Both the position numbers and the translations under genes were made by a program. Positions 12,547 through 25,000 of a stretch of DNA of 64,000 nt are shown here, one piece after another. The stretch's first letter is position 1. Each line of letters begins with the position of its first letter. The notes beneath the pieces are model-generated. The model saw only the letters and a list, made by a program, of their open reading frames with translations, was not told the DNA's origin and searched no databases. Source of the stretch: Parelaphostrongylus tenuis (Eukaryota; Nematoda; Chromadorea; Rhabditida; Metastrongylidae); NCBI GenBank assembly GCA_019055375.1, contig JAHQIW010000176.1, positions 1-64,000 on the forward strand, given 5' to 3'.

Positions 12547-15500
12547 TCATAACAAAACGTCGACAAGAATCTCCAAAATCCACGATAGAATCTCCACAAA
12601 TAGCGGAACCCGATCTCCATCAATGCTTCCTTGATTCAGCTCCCTCCACCTAAAAGGACAAGAAGATTACTAGCAATGACTGAACTCAGCTCAGTCCCTG
12701 GGCATATTTCAATCTGACATTGATATTCAAATCAAAGTCTACAGATAAACCAAACATAGAGCAGCGCTCCAATTTTTGAGGCCGAAATTTTTCCAGTAAT
12801 AAAAAAATTAGGGCACTTCAGAGTTCCCAGAATGAAACAGAAGTGCAGTCAAATCTATTGAGAAATTACATACTCACGGATGTGACCTAGTCAAATCTGC
12901 GATTTATATGCATTGAACAGCGCGCGTATCGCAGTGGTTAGAGGTGTCCTTTGACAATCATGAGGTCTATGGTTCGTTCCAGCGCTCAAGGCTCACCAAC
13001 CGTCCATCTGTCAGAGCTCGGCGGAATTGGGACTACACTTGACTGGGAGGACAACAGCACTGATCTGATATATCGGCAGGTTACCGCGAAAGAACAGATA
13101 CGACTTCGATCACCCCAAACCATGCTTGATAAAGTCGAATGCATGGCGCATTCCTCTAGAACTGATCAACAACGAAAGCTTTATCCCCCTACATGAATGT
13201 TAACACGCCCATTTATACGCTATGTATATACACATGTATATATGTACATATGTATATACACATATGTAGGCCTAAATCTATGAATACTACATATTTTGCT
13301 AGCTCGGATGAGTTCAACGCCAGTACGATGTTTACGAGAGCAAACCCGCTCACGGTTGTCTGCTGATAGCTCTGATACCTCTGATATCGCAGAAAAAGTA
13401 AGAGAGAACAGGATCATCGACGGTGCAGTGGTTAGTACGCTCCTTCAAGAACGATTAGACGCAGGTCCAACTTTCGCCCAAGGTTCAACGTATTGTCTAC
13501 CACTTAAAATTGTAGAAAATAAATCACATACCGATAAATTAATTCAGGACCATGTTCAAAATCCCCATTTTTTGCTACAATGATCAGCAGACGATACATG
13601 GACTCATTTCTAGAAGGATATCCGTATACCTGAAAATCACAGGCCCTACAGCACATTCTTATTTTACCAACATTGATAAACAAAGGCATTTTAATTCAAT
13701 ATTCCTTAATCCTTTCAGGACCGTGGACCCGCCGCTTCTGCATCTCTAACCCCCACCATAGAAACACCGGACGGTCTGCTCCACCTCCTCAGCATCTCTA
13801 ACCCCCAACGCGGGAACGCAATGACTGTATTATTGTATTGTATCGAATATACAATTGTTATTTCCTATGTTATGTACGTAGATATAATATGTTGTTATTA
13901 GTAGGAAAACATGGTAGAGCAAACCATAGAGTGCTGCCACGTTGAGGAAGAGATGCAGAGGAGGTGGAGCAGACCGTCCAGTGTTCCCACGTTGGTGAAG
14001 AGATTCAGAGTCGGTGGGTCCACAGCCCCGAAAGTTTTGAACAAAAGTGACCAATGGGTGGTTTATAGAGGCAAAGAATGCTACAGATCAGTATAATCAG
14101 ATCACACCTACTCCCAAGTACACAGGTGGTGGGACGACGAGACATCAATGTAGTCCAGGCCACAAGTGGTTGAGGAAGCATCATGCTTGCTCAATTCATA
14201 GGAAACTGCTTGATCCCGGTACGAAAAATATATATCGGCATCGCCTGAAATAATCGATTCTCGGAAATCAAGATAGTTCAAGAGAAAAATATCCGCCAAT
14301 AACAGAAGGTTAAAAGGATAAAGCTATCGGTGTCAACAGATTCCTGAAGGGTGTGCCGTGTTTTCGACTTCGTCAAGCATCGCCGGAGCTGACTGAAGCA
14401 TCATTGGGCCTTTACAATCACCCCCCATAGCATACCGATTTATCAACTCAGTGCTGCTATCCTCCCAGACAAATCTGTGGAAGGATCGATAGTCTGGTGA
14501 GCCTTGAGCTCACGATTGTACCATTGACACTGTGTCTGTCTCAGGGCATCTCTAGCAATTGTGCCACACGCAGATCTTGTTCTAATCACCTGTATCACCG
14601 GTCGTCCCGTTGATCGTCGAGTGCCTCGAGCGGGTACCAGCAACTCTTCCTTTTTCCCTATTGCGTGCAAGAGTAGCCCAGTGGGTCCCCCTCGCTTTAG
14701 AGATTCGCTGAGCATCTTATCTTTCTTCCATCGCTTTCGTGAAGAAATCGAACCAACGGGTCAGTGGTCTTCCTTCAGAGCACTTGACGTCCCGAGGAAT
14801 CCAGTCGGTAACGGCTCTCCTCCATCAGTTGTCGTTGAAGCGCATCATGTGTCCAGCCCACCTTATTTTCGATATCTTCTTCTAACACACATTAAAAATT
14901 TATAAATTACAAACATTTGTAGGTTCTTTCTAACTAGGACGGACAACGAAAAACCGACCTCATTCGCTGGAGAGGAACTTTCCACAGGAGAGTTAGTAAT
15001 CATTCGAAAGATGAGCCTAGAGGCTACAAGCCCCATGTCGCCGGTTTTTCATAACACCCTTTTGTAACGCTGTAACATCCAGATCAAAGAATCTGCTTCA
15101 CACTTGCCTCTCGCCTTCACTTTTATCACGCGTATAGGTTCGTTGGTAGCTGAAATGCATATCAATGTGTAGAGAAATTTTCTTAGTATCTTAGTCGATT
15201 GTTTTCCATATTCCCAAGAGTTGAGTGATGAGCAAAAACACGACCTCAGGCGGGAATCGAACCCACGTGTCATCCTATCCGGGGACGCGTGCTCTACCAC
15301 TACACCACTGAGGCACATTTGCTCGACCACTCATTCTTCAACATCTCAATGTTAGCTATCAGCCACCAACCTTTGACAGGTTTGGTCAGGTATGCGATTT
15401 CGCTTCATAAACCCAGTTGAGCTGAGAGCTATGCTAATTACTATACTCGAAATTCATAGTGTTTTTGCTGCATTTCGCACTATCATGATGTTTTCTATAT

Positions 15501-17636
15501 TACTAAAAGTTGAGTGATGAGCAAAAACACGACCTCAGGCGGAATCGGTGTCAAACCTGTCAAAGGTTGGTGGCTGATAGCTAACATTGAGATGTTGAAG
15601 AATGAGTGATCGGCTAATGTGCCTCAGTGGTGTAGTGATAGAGCACGCGTCCCCGGATAGGATGAAACGTGGGTTCGATTCCCGCCTGAGGTCGCGTTTT
15701 TGCTCATCACTCAATTCTCTTAGGGATATAGAAAACATCATAATAGTGCGAAATGCAGCAAAAATACTATGAATTTCGAGTATTCGTCGATTGTTTTGTC
15801 TGGCTTTCTTTCAAAGCGGAGGAGAAATTTGCATCTAAATATATCTGAATATGTAAATATAATACGTCGATCGTCCCGCCTCGTCCCACCCTTGCCACGG
15901 CCTTTGCCTTCTCGAATAGCCGGTAAACAACGTTGCCAAAAATGTAAAACTTGATCCTATTTTCCCTGCTAAACCGTATTCCCAGAAGATAAGCACAACG
16001 CTAGAATCAGGAAAGATTACGCTATCAGATGATCACTAATGGTATTTAAAAGGAGTCTGTCCAGCGACGTTTTAAGCACAAATCAAAAGACCGGAGTAGA
16101 TCAAAAAAATCAGTAGAGCTTTTGAAAAGCCCCCTTTTTTGAGTTCTTTGAATCTTGTGATATAGTTCAAGTACTGACACTCTAGGAAAGGAGTTCTGCC
16201 TAGTAAAATAAAGGCGACATAAGAGAAAAAACACGTGGCTTTATGAAAATTATTTCATTTCGAATGTTACAGCGTTATAAAGGGGTGCTTTGGAAAATGG
16301 ACGACATGTGACCGTAGCTTCATGTCTCAGCTTTCGAATGGTTACTATCATTTCTATGGAAAGTTGCTCTCCAACGAATGAGATCGGTTTTTCATTTGTA
16401 CCCTCCTAATCAGAAAGCCCCTTTTGTACGAGAAATAGGTCACTCACCCTCAACACTCTCCAGCACTATCCTCATCGGTTTACCGAATTTCAGCTCATAT
16501 CGCGAGAAATTACCACCAGCTACGACGCCATCAAGGGTGAAGAATTGTGGCCTTTCTTGCTCATCGTCGTTGTATTCTGATGGTTCTTCTGATGAAAATC
16601 CACCACCAAGATTAACCAGGGTTAACCACGGTAGAAACATACAATCCGTTAGAATCATCCGTCAATTTCTGATCACTGCAAACGAGGTAATTTTCCACAT
16701 TTCACACCAAATCCCGATAGAAACTAACACACAGCTCAATCTTAGGCAAAACGATGACACCACTCTACCTCAGGAGGAATTAAACCTGTGTCTGACCCCT
16801 ACTTGAAGCGTATGCTAGCCACTACACTATCGAGGCCGTTGCCCTGCTATAACAGCACTACTGGAAAGTAAATTCATTGCTTTGTAACCTCATGAAGAAT
16901 ATCGTCGTATTTCCTAAGTTATTATAACTTCAAATCTAGCTAAGGCTAGCACAGTCAATGCCCATATGAGCATCCTTTTCACTTTAATTAACCATTTTCG
17001 GACCATGAACCCAAACCTCAGCGTCTCTAACCCTCAGCGAGTTTCGTCTAACAATGGAGCGTGCTGCGGCTAACAATGATATGCTGATCAGATGCCATTC
17101 TTTCTTAGACGGAACACGTTAAAGGGCTGAAGAGGCAGAGGGTTAGGTGCGTGGTCTCGAGAGGGTTGACTCTCAAGAAGCTTCCTCAGCGATTTTACTC
17201 GAGTAAAGGCCACTCCTCATGGATGATCGGGGGAGGGTGGTGGGGGAGTACAGGGGTGCATCGAAAACGATGCACGCCGCCCGAAAGGTTAAATTACCGG
17301 GTCACAACAGAACCACCAAGTGTTTGATTGTCTCTACCACTCCTACACAGTGAGATCATTTGAGACAAAGCACTGCCGCTGTGAGCTTTCCCGCACAGCT
17401 GAAAAATGCGCTACATTAACACGTTACAGAACGGCGTACTGGCTCATTTCCAATCATTTATTTAGTCTTACAAAGTTTTCTTGTCATACTTAATGTACAA
17501 GATCGACGACAGCCGCTCTTCAGGTCCAAAGAAGGCCATATTCACCACATCAAATGCAGTGACTGCTTCCAGCTCCATATTGCCCATGAGACATCCATGA
17601 CGCTCCACTGACGACAGCAGTTGAATAGACGACTTT
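12547..17636 (-). CDS. Unidentified multi-exon gene, 3' portion
   Basis: Four exons are joined by phase or order. 17636-about 17475 contains MELEAVTAFDVVNMAFFG and ILYIKYDKKT and ends at a GTAAGA donor, phase 2. About 16674-16442 has acceptor TTTGCAG, phase 2, with FFTLDGVVAGG and YELKFGKPMRIVLE. 13629-13532 contains YGYPSRNESMYRLLIIVAK and ends phase 2. 12649-12547 starts in the matching phase and runs WRELNQG to a stop at 12547. At least one exon must lie between 16442 and 13629, because phases differ. The 5' end is upstream of 17636 and was not found. A one-base excess (TT at 16614-16615) interrupts the second exon; dropping it gives one continuous frame. No motif here lets me name a family or function. 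A stop codon directly follows the 17475 donor, so that exon could alternatively terminate there (an AATAAA lies near 17460). Confidence 0.6.
12922..13197 (+). repeat. tRNA-derived SINE copy
   Basis: Head GTATCGCAGTGGTTAGAGGT with B box GGTTCGTTCC, body through ACTTGACTGGGAGGACAA, and the GCATGGCGCATTCC tail. Full length. Confidence 0.75.
13222..13266. repeat. TA/CA microsatellite
   Basis: ATGTATATACACATGTATAT-type tract directly after a SINE tail. Confidence 0.8.
13715..14042. mobile_element. GGACCGTGGACCC foldback MITE
   Basis: Left GGACCGTGGACCCGCCGC, right GGTGGGTCCACAGCCCCG, with GTCTGCTCCACCTCCTC and its inverse inside and an AT-rich centre. Confidence 0.75.
14312..14585 (-). repeat. 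tRNA-derived SINE copy
   Basis: Inverse orientation: tail motif near 14318, CCTCCCAGACAA body motif near 14461, degraded head near 14550. Confidence 0.65.
14600..14900 (-). mobile_element. RTE LINE 3'-end fragment (antisense)
   Basis: Read on the minus strand from 14900, this gives the C-terminal GWTHxxLQRQL-type tail of the same RTE family (in other frames RWAGH and RFNDN). It continues to an Arg-rich end. It is broken by frameshifts and sits in an intron of the unidentified minus-strand gene. Confidence 0.5.
14948..16405. mobile_element. Long-TIR MITE copy D, interrupted by tRNA-like palindromes
   Basis: Left arm at 14948-15080 (CCTCATTCGCTGGAGAGG, TCGCCGGTTTTTC). Right arm at 15965-16405 (AAGATAAGCACAACGCT, AGGAGTCTGTCC, CCAACGAATGAGATCGG). 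Between them sit the tRNA-like palindromes of 15216-15782, a younger nested insertion. It is in an intron of the unidentified minus-strand gene, its right edge about 40 nt from the 5' splice site at 16441. Confidence 0.7.
15216..15782. repeat. Nested tRNA-like palindromes
   Basis: 15216-15395 is inverted at 15550-15735. Each arm holds a tRNA-like unit whose sense copy (about 15620-15690) starts GCCTCAGTGGTGTAGTGATA and ends GGGTTCGATTCCCGCCTGAG. CCTCAG/CTGAGG can pair as an acceptor stem, with A and B boxes in place. A second palindrome (15446-15545 with 15690-15782, motif CATAGTGTTTTTGCTGCAT and its inverse) overlaps it. Confidence 0.75.
16745..16862 (-). repeat. Single tRNA-like unit
   Basis: Antisense unit CCTCAGGAGGAATTAAACC ... 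CACTACACTATCGAGG with no obvious partner arm nearby. Confidence 0.5.
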
Positions 17637-19088
17637 CTAAGAGATGACTGAGACTGTTAGCTCTACAAGACGAGATTCACTACTCTCGTGGTGACTTATT
17701 GCACTACTTATCAGCACCTTCTATGGCAGGGGACAGCGGACCATGCGCACTGAGTTTAAAGCAGGCCGCAGTCGACTAAAAGATCACGCCCATCCCTGCA
17801 CAGTGAATGCAATCGAAATATTCGCTAATATACTAGGAAAATCCACAGCTCAACTATGTACATGTGCTCGATAATCATTATTTGAGCCACGCATGTCAGT
17901 GGTCTGTCAATGAGGGCTGACTTATAGAGCAAGATACACGTGTTTCGATCTTGCGATCTCGTCAGTTGGGCAGTTACCCTATGGTCTTAAGAAAACACTC
18001 AAAACGAAGGTTATGATTTATTGAATGTACCACCGAGATTAGCAAAAGACGAGAAAGGGTAACTGCCCGACTGACGAGATCGCAAGATCGAAACACGTGT
18101 GTCGGGCGGGCTCTATAAGCCAGCCCTCATTGACAGACCACTGACATGCGTGGCTCAAATAATGATTATCAGGCATATTGAAATTTGAGCAGTGGTCTTA
18201 AGAAAACACTCGAAACGAAAATTATGTACATGTGGTTTAGATACCCAAATTTGAGGTTGTGAAAGAAGGCGAAGTTGCTGAGACGTCAGCCACTGGACTA
18301 CTACTACTAGCGCTAACCAACACCGCTTCGGCTGAAGAAGATATGTCTTAGGAACCTACATATATAAGCCTTGGTTAACTAAGCTCGATGCATACCAACA
18401 GACTTTTTTATTTGCCGTATGTTACCAGTGATAGTTGGCGTTGCCCAAAATGACATGAGAAGCGATAAATTCGTGGTAGCCACCTCATGTTACTGCAAAC
18501 ATCGACTTTACACTAAATTTTATTAGAAAGGAAATTTTCACACCGAGAGCGATAATTACAACAAATGCCCTCTTGGGTATGCAAGCTTCTCTTTCCAGAA
18601 AAGAAACTCATGAATCAGAATGCATATCGGAAAAAAAACTTGATTATACAAAGTTACAAAAAGGAAAGCGCGAGAAAATATGACACAGAACAAGCGATCA
18701 CCCTGATATAGTTTTCGACGAGTTAGTAGTCTGCATTGAGATCTTATCTATGCCTGGACACTTCCATCTTACTGTTAACAAATAAATAAATAACAAGGAT
18801 AATCACCGCTGATCGATCGTTGACAGTTGCGCTGTGCATTCGACAAATTCATCACACATTATTTGAGACCGCTTAGTGATTTTTCAAAACCGAACCAACG
18901 ATCACATGCGCGTCGCAGGGCACCTCTAACCTCTGCGACACCCACGTCTGACAAATCAGTATTTACAATGATTAGGGAGATATTAGAGGAGGTATAAACG
19001 TAAGCACATCACAAATTGAGAGATCAAGTTCACAAAACGATACGGTAATCGACGTATCTTCACGTTAAATGGATAGCATCTACCACAT
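17637..19088. other. Gap between smc-6 and the unidentified gene
   Basis: It holds a foldback MITE (17869-18235), a degraded SINE head near 18905-18960 and no exon I could support. Upstream exons of the unidentified minus-strand gene should lie here. A possible one near 17760-17720 was not convincing. Confidence 0.5.
17869..18235. mobile_element. Foldback MITE copy 1
   Basis: Arms of about 110 nt: GATAATCATTATTTGAGCCA at left is inverted at right, with GTTTCGATCTTGCGATCTCG and its inverse inside. It ends with a CTTAAGAAAACACTC motif. Confidence 0.8.
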
Positions 19089-22000
19089 CTACTCACGAAC
19101 TTTCGGCATCTCAAACACTTGAACATGTTCCCGCTCGCCGAGTTCCTTTATTCCTTGTGGTGTAAAGAAGATAAACTGATTATGCGAGTACTGCTCTGTG
19201 GCCAATTTTACCAACAGCTCCATGATAACCTGTAATGGTTGCCGTACTACCCAATCACTCCAACTGCAAAAGAAGATAACGAAAATCGAAATTCATCAAA
19301 AAAATGAGAGAAAACGGAATAGAACTGACTCGTCTATTAATCATATCCATGAATACATCGAATTCGTCCATACATCTAAACGGAGCCTCCATTATCTCCC
19401 ACAATGCCATAATGAAACATGCCGTTGTAAAGGACCGCTCACCACCAGAAAGACCTAAACCCTATTGATAATCCATCTAAAGAACACAAAATTGATAAAG
19501 TGTTTAGAAATCATCTTGCTTGGACAACAGAGTTCACCTAATAAAACTTTTTGAAACATTATAGCCATGGCTGTTCAAATATCCATGGATACATACAATT
19601 CTACGCTAAGAAAGTGGGATTACCATGTCATGGTAGTACGGTGACCACACATGACTAACTCCTTCGGTATAAAGATAAAGGATAAAGCTCTCGGCGTTGA
19701 TCAATCCCTGAGGGATGCGCCATGCATTCGTCTTCAATTTCTAACTTCGTCTGAGGTGATTGAATGCATATCTGGCCTTTACAATGACTCGCAGTGGCCT
19801 CCCGCTAAACCGAGTCAGTGCTGCTTATCCTCCCAGACAAGTCTGAGGCCAGTCTGGTACCAATTTCCCGACCCCGGATGGGATGGATGGCTTGGTGAGC
19901 CATGAGCGTTAGATCGAACAATTGACCTCGTGTACGACGCAGAGGACCTCTAACCACTGCGCCACATGCGCCCTGCTCTTTCGGTACCCGTTGATTTTCC
20001 TCAGGCACGCAGCGCGGTCGCCAGCTGGGTAGGGCGCGCCACATTGAGAATGCTGTAGTTTTCCAATGTTATTTGGAGTTATAACGTCACTGAAGAGGGT
20101 TTTGTGATCAGTTGAAAAGAGAATTCGGATGTGGAGACTTCAATGAGGCTATCGATAGTAGGATTAGCTCCAATGTTTCCTAAAAAGCAACGAAATAACC
20201 TGTTACTTTTCAAAAACGGCACTGCAAAATGATACTGACACTTGCACAAAAATTTATATTCTACTTTATATTCATATACGATGCGATTGTACACTGTAAA
20301 TCAAGAATGTTTTATATATTGTTGTCAAATTTGTTATAAACTATATGCTGCTAATAAACATAAATTCTTTGCATAGTATCGTAAAGCTATCAACCACAGA
20401 TGTTGTGAAAATAATCAGATATCTAGAACAAGAATAAGAGTAATGAAACACGTATAAGAAGGTATCAGGGCGCACATCTAATAGACTAAGCCTTAGTGAA
20501 CCGAGCAGCGGCGCATGCACTGATGTACACGATAGTGCACACTTAGTGCCGAATGGGTTAACAATCAATCGGAATTGTAATAGACTAGAATAGACGACCT
20601 ACCCTTCAAATCCTGAACGACGCTTTTAGTCGCTGGATGCGAGGATTGATCTCTCTGGTGCGTAGCGACAGTTATATTGATGAGTTCTTTCTGTCGATCT
20701 ACGATGAGATTCCCATCATAACGCCTTAAAATTGCAGCCTTTCTATTCATCAGCATCTCATTGGATAACACAAAAAACTAGCTCTTAGAGAAATTTTAAA
20801 TGATTTTCATGAAATTTCCACAATCCTGAAAACAGTCACAAAGGTTCTGCAGAGCATATCCCGCCGTAATTTAGTAAAACTATCAAGATTAAGAGAGAAA
20901 AAAGAGAAATCAAGAACGTATATTGATTATGGTAAACACGCAAAACCATAGATCTACCTGGTCGCCATCAGATTTTGGAAAGTCTTTTTCAATCGCATCG
21001 TTATGGCGTGACATATTATAGGAAATCTCTCCTTTCGTATTGAAATGAATTCTGACAGTTTCTGAAACACAATAGATTAATGCCTGCGCTACGGCGGCAG
21101 TTTCTGGTTCGCTCCTAGTTTCGAAGATTATAAAAAACATATGACCGTTTTTTTCACTAACAAGTACTTTTGAAGAAGTCCATTTGGTGAGTTTTATCTT
21201 GATTTCGATGAAGCCCTTTTGAACTAACATTTACTAGATGAGCACCAGATTTTTATTAAGAATCGCGCTCATGTTCGTAAGCCGCCTGAACAGCGCGGAC
21301 ACGCGTGTGTCGATTTCGGTACGCGCCGTATCAAAGTGGTTAAAATGACAGCATAAGCAGTAAACACCATCATATACCTAACAATGAGCGTGATATTGTT
21401 ACAGAAGGACTAACCTTATTGAGCGCCCTCAACACTAGATACTGTCTCATGGCTTCTTCATATTTTTCCTTGTAAGATTGAAGCTCCTCTGATGCGACAA
21501 CATTCCCAGAGCTGAAATCGCCGGCGATTACCAAAATATAGTGCTTGTAATGACGGTTTAGTGGATTTTTTTGCTGTTGTTGATTATGTCTAGGCCCGAT
21601 TATAGACCATACTGGCTTCGCAAAACTACCCCAAACTTGGGTAATTGAACCTTTATAACACCAATTACAACGTAAATTACAACACCAAGGCAACATCAAT
21701 TGTGAGCCAGCAATTAAATACTACTTTGTAGAGTGAACAAGGAAAATAGAAAGAGACGTGAATGCTAAGAGCAATGGAAGAGTGACTGAACTACTCTGTA
21801 TTCATTTCCACAGTATTGTGAAAAGAGTGAAGGGGAGAATGTGTGAGCTAAAGTCATAATGCATTAAACAAATGCATACTATAGATATACAATTGACAAA
21901 GTTATACAAAGCCATAAATCACGATTTCTTCGATAATTATCAATCTATGATTATCGTTTTTGAGGCTGATAATCATTATTTGAGCCACGCATGTCAGTGG

Positions 22001-25000
22001 TCTGTCAATGAGGGCTGACTTATAGAGCCCGATACACGTGTTTCGATCTTGCGATCTCGTCAGTCGGGCACTTACCCTTTCTCGTCTTTTGCTAATCTCG
22101 GTGGTATATTCAATAAATCATAACTTTCGTTTCGAGTGTGCTCTTAAGACCATAGGGTAACTGCCCAACTGACGAGATCGTAATATCGAAACACGTGTAT
22201 CGGGCTCTATAAGTCAGCCCTCATTGACAGACCACTGACATGCGTGGCTCAAATAATGATTATCAGGCATATTGAAATTTGAGCTGTGGTCTTAAGAAAA
22301 CACTCGAAATTAAGATATGTTTTTGAGGCTGTTTAATATTGCTTTTTAGGGCTGTTTGTCTGTCGACTTATCGACAGTGCTTTTCCTAGTCAGAAAAGGT
22401 ACATCTAACACTTACACATTTTCAGCCGCTGCTATTCTCAGTGTTAGAGCCTTATATTTCTCGTCAAGCTCGGCGGTATCATCCAGTTGTTTCATATCGG
22501 GCGGAAATGACATTGAAGATGGTGTTGGAAGTTCTTTACTTCGGTCAGCCTGAATACTAGCAACGTATAAACTATTACCTAAGGATATGCTCTGATAGAT
22601 CAAATACACCGTGATTACGAATATATCCCATATTGTTGAGTGATATGCAGAACTCTGAAAGGGGAATCAAACGCCCATTTCACTCTTTGAGAAGCGCGTG
22701 TTAACAACTGCAGTGTCGACGCTGCTGTTCTGTCATCACTCTTTCTGAGACACAAGACCGACGCCCAAAGTTTTGCATATGACTCAACATCATTTGATAA
22801 AAAGTGTAACATCATACCACCGATGAAACGGTTATATTAAAAGAATTCTGGTTCACTATACTACGCAGCTTTTTCAAAAAGTAATGAACCGAAACAAGAA
22901 AACGTAATTTTGAATGGCACAGAATCATATCTCTTCTTGGTGTAACCTAGTCGTGGAGAAAAAGTAATATTTCACGCAATGGTTTTCGGTGCTCTCTAAA
23001 TTGACACGAGAAAAACCATGAACCTGCTTCAGAGCAAGCAATGCCTTCCATCAGTGTGGAGTTCGTAAATTCTTGCCAGACATGTGTAGGAACAGTTTCA
23101 GAATCATAGAATCGGGTGACTGCCCACAGTGAAAATTTGGAAACCCTCTCTCTACCACAGCGTTACCAGGCTCCCAATGAAAACCCATTGAAAAGTATCA
23201 AATGCCATTCATGAAGACGACTGAATTCCTAAGGGGGAGGCAAGTACTAACTCAAATCCAAACCTTATGTTGATGATTGATGCGAGATAACAAATCGAAT
23301 GAGAAAGAACGCTGATATTCCTATGGCACGAGACCGAACCATAAAAGGACAAACGAGGACGTGACGAAGTATTCGAATTTGATCAATTCTGAGGGTTTCA
23401 CAATGATTCGACTTTATCTAACACCGTTAATGGTGACTGAATGCATATCTGAACTTTACAATGACTCGCGGTAGCTTAAATATGTGTCAAGCCAATGTTG
23501 GCTATCATCCCAGACAAGTCTGATACCTGCTCGCCGACTCCTGAGAGGTAAAGGGCTTGATGAGCTTTGGGCGCGAAATTGAGTATCACCGACCACGATT
23601 GGGTCACAAGGCACCTCTCACCAATACGCCCTTATTGCACCATGTAAATAGGTAATTGTAGAAGCAATAAGTAAGAAACCAGCTCAGTACTCACCGTTTT
23701 TGAGGCCTCGACTCGTTTCAATTCCAACTCTTCCATTTCTGTATCTATTTTGGCAAGGTGCTGAAAATTAAAACTAGAAGATTATATAAGTCCAAGGTTT
23801 CTTATGCTTTACTGCTTTTCTGCAGTTATAATGTTTCAAAATCCCTAAGAGAATTGAGTCGTAAGCAAAAAAATCTACCTCAGAGGAGAGTTGAACTCGT
23901 GCTTCATCTATACCGGGGACGAAGATTAGCGAGGACGGAAATATATGGAGGCTTGAGAAGCATCTTATTGGTTTAAATAGCTCGAAACAAGGAAACTAAC
24001 CCCACGTATCCGTTCTTGATGTTTCAAGTTCGATTCAGAAGCGTCATCAAGATGGCGGATTCTCTCGTTTGCATCTTCAAGCTCATTCTAAACCATTTGA
24101 CATGAACAAAGAGTACTGTCATATGATTTCCAACTTCTTTAAGAACTCAACGAAATCTTATAGACTTGAGTCGATTGAGGTACCTGTAACAGTTCCACGT
24201 TGCTTTTAGCTTCATTTAATTTGGAATCCAATTCTCCAAGTTCCTTCCTGAGATCGAGCACCTTCTTTTTCTTTTGTGATACATCCTGTAACAACAAGCG
24301 TAGATAAGATAAACCATACATGGCTTATTGAGTAGATAGTGACAGAATATCGGGATACCTACAGAAATAAAGGAAGCACCGCTTTGAAGAAAGTTCCCAC
24401 CTCATTTAGTTTTACAAGTTCATCATCCAATTCGCCGATTTGAGCATTTATTTCATCCAGGCTGAGACGCTTAAATGCATTCTAATAGACTCAGTCACAT
24501 TGCAATGATAGCCATTACTTTAGTGAGTGGATCAAAAGCAAAAATGTGTAGGAAACTTCGATTTCATCAAATTTTAGCATAACTTACCACGGTTTCTACG
24601 ACCGAATGATCGTCTTCCATCTGCAGCTGCTCAAATCGTCGTTCCAGTGACCGATACTGACTTCGTAAACCGTTACGTTCAGCCTCTGTTGTAACGTAGC
24701 TCTGAGCCGCTTTGCTATGTTTGCGTTGAAGGGAAGTAAGTTCTGAGGCAGCCTGAATATCACGTCCGTACTAAGAACACATTATTAATACCTACTCAAA
24801 ATGATGGCAATAGCAATAAATCGACGGAAACGGGCAGGTACAAACCTTATTGATATCATCCTGTAATTTGCTGTTCTCATCTTCTAATCGCGAAAGCTCG
24901 GCTTTCATAGAACTGCAAAATATCAGCTTAAATACACAGATAGGAGAGAAGAGAGATGGACAGAAAGAGAGATAAAGAGAGAGAGAGAAAGAGAGAGGGG

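Noticed and set aside
15620..15690. Functional tRNA gene
   Set aside because: A and B boxes and a six-pair acceptor stem are present, but the anticodon arm is irregular and longer than a tRNA allows, and the unit is repeated as an inverted pair; better explained as tRNA-derived repeat.
17457..17475. The 17636-17475 exon as a terminal exon with its own stop and AATAAA
   Set aside because: The GTAAGA donor there joins in phase with the exon at about 16674 to give continuous protein-like sequence, so an internal exon is preferred; the terminal alternative is not excluded.
19089..19100. smc-6 continuing through a GTGAGT donor at its last codons
   Set aside because: The in-frame TAG right there gives a C-terminus (FEMPKVRE) of the expected length, and no downstream exon in phase carries recognisable SMC6 sequence.
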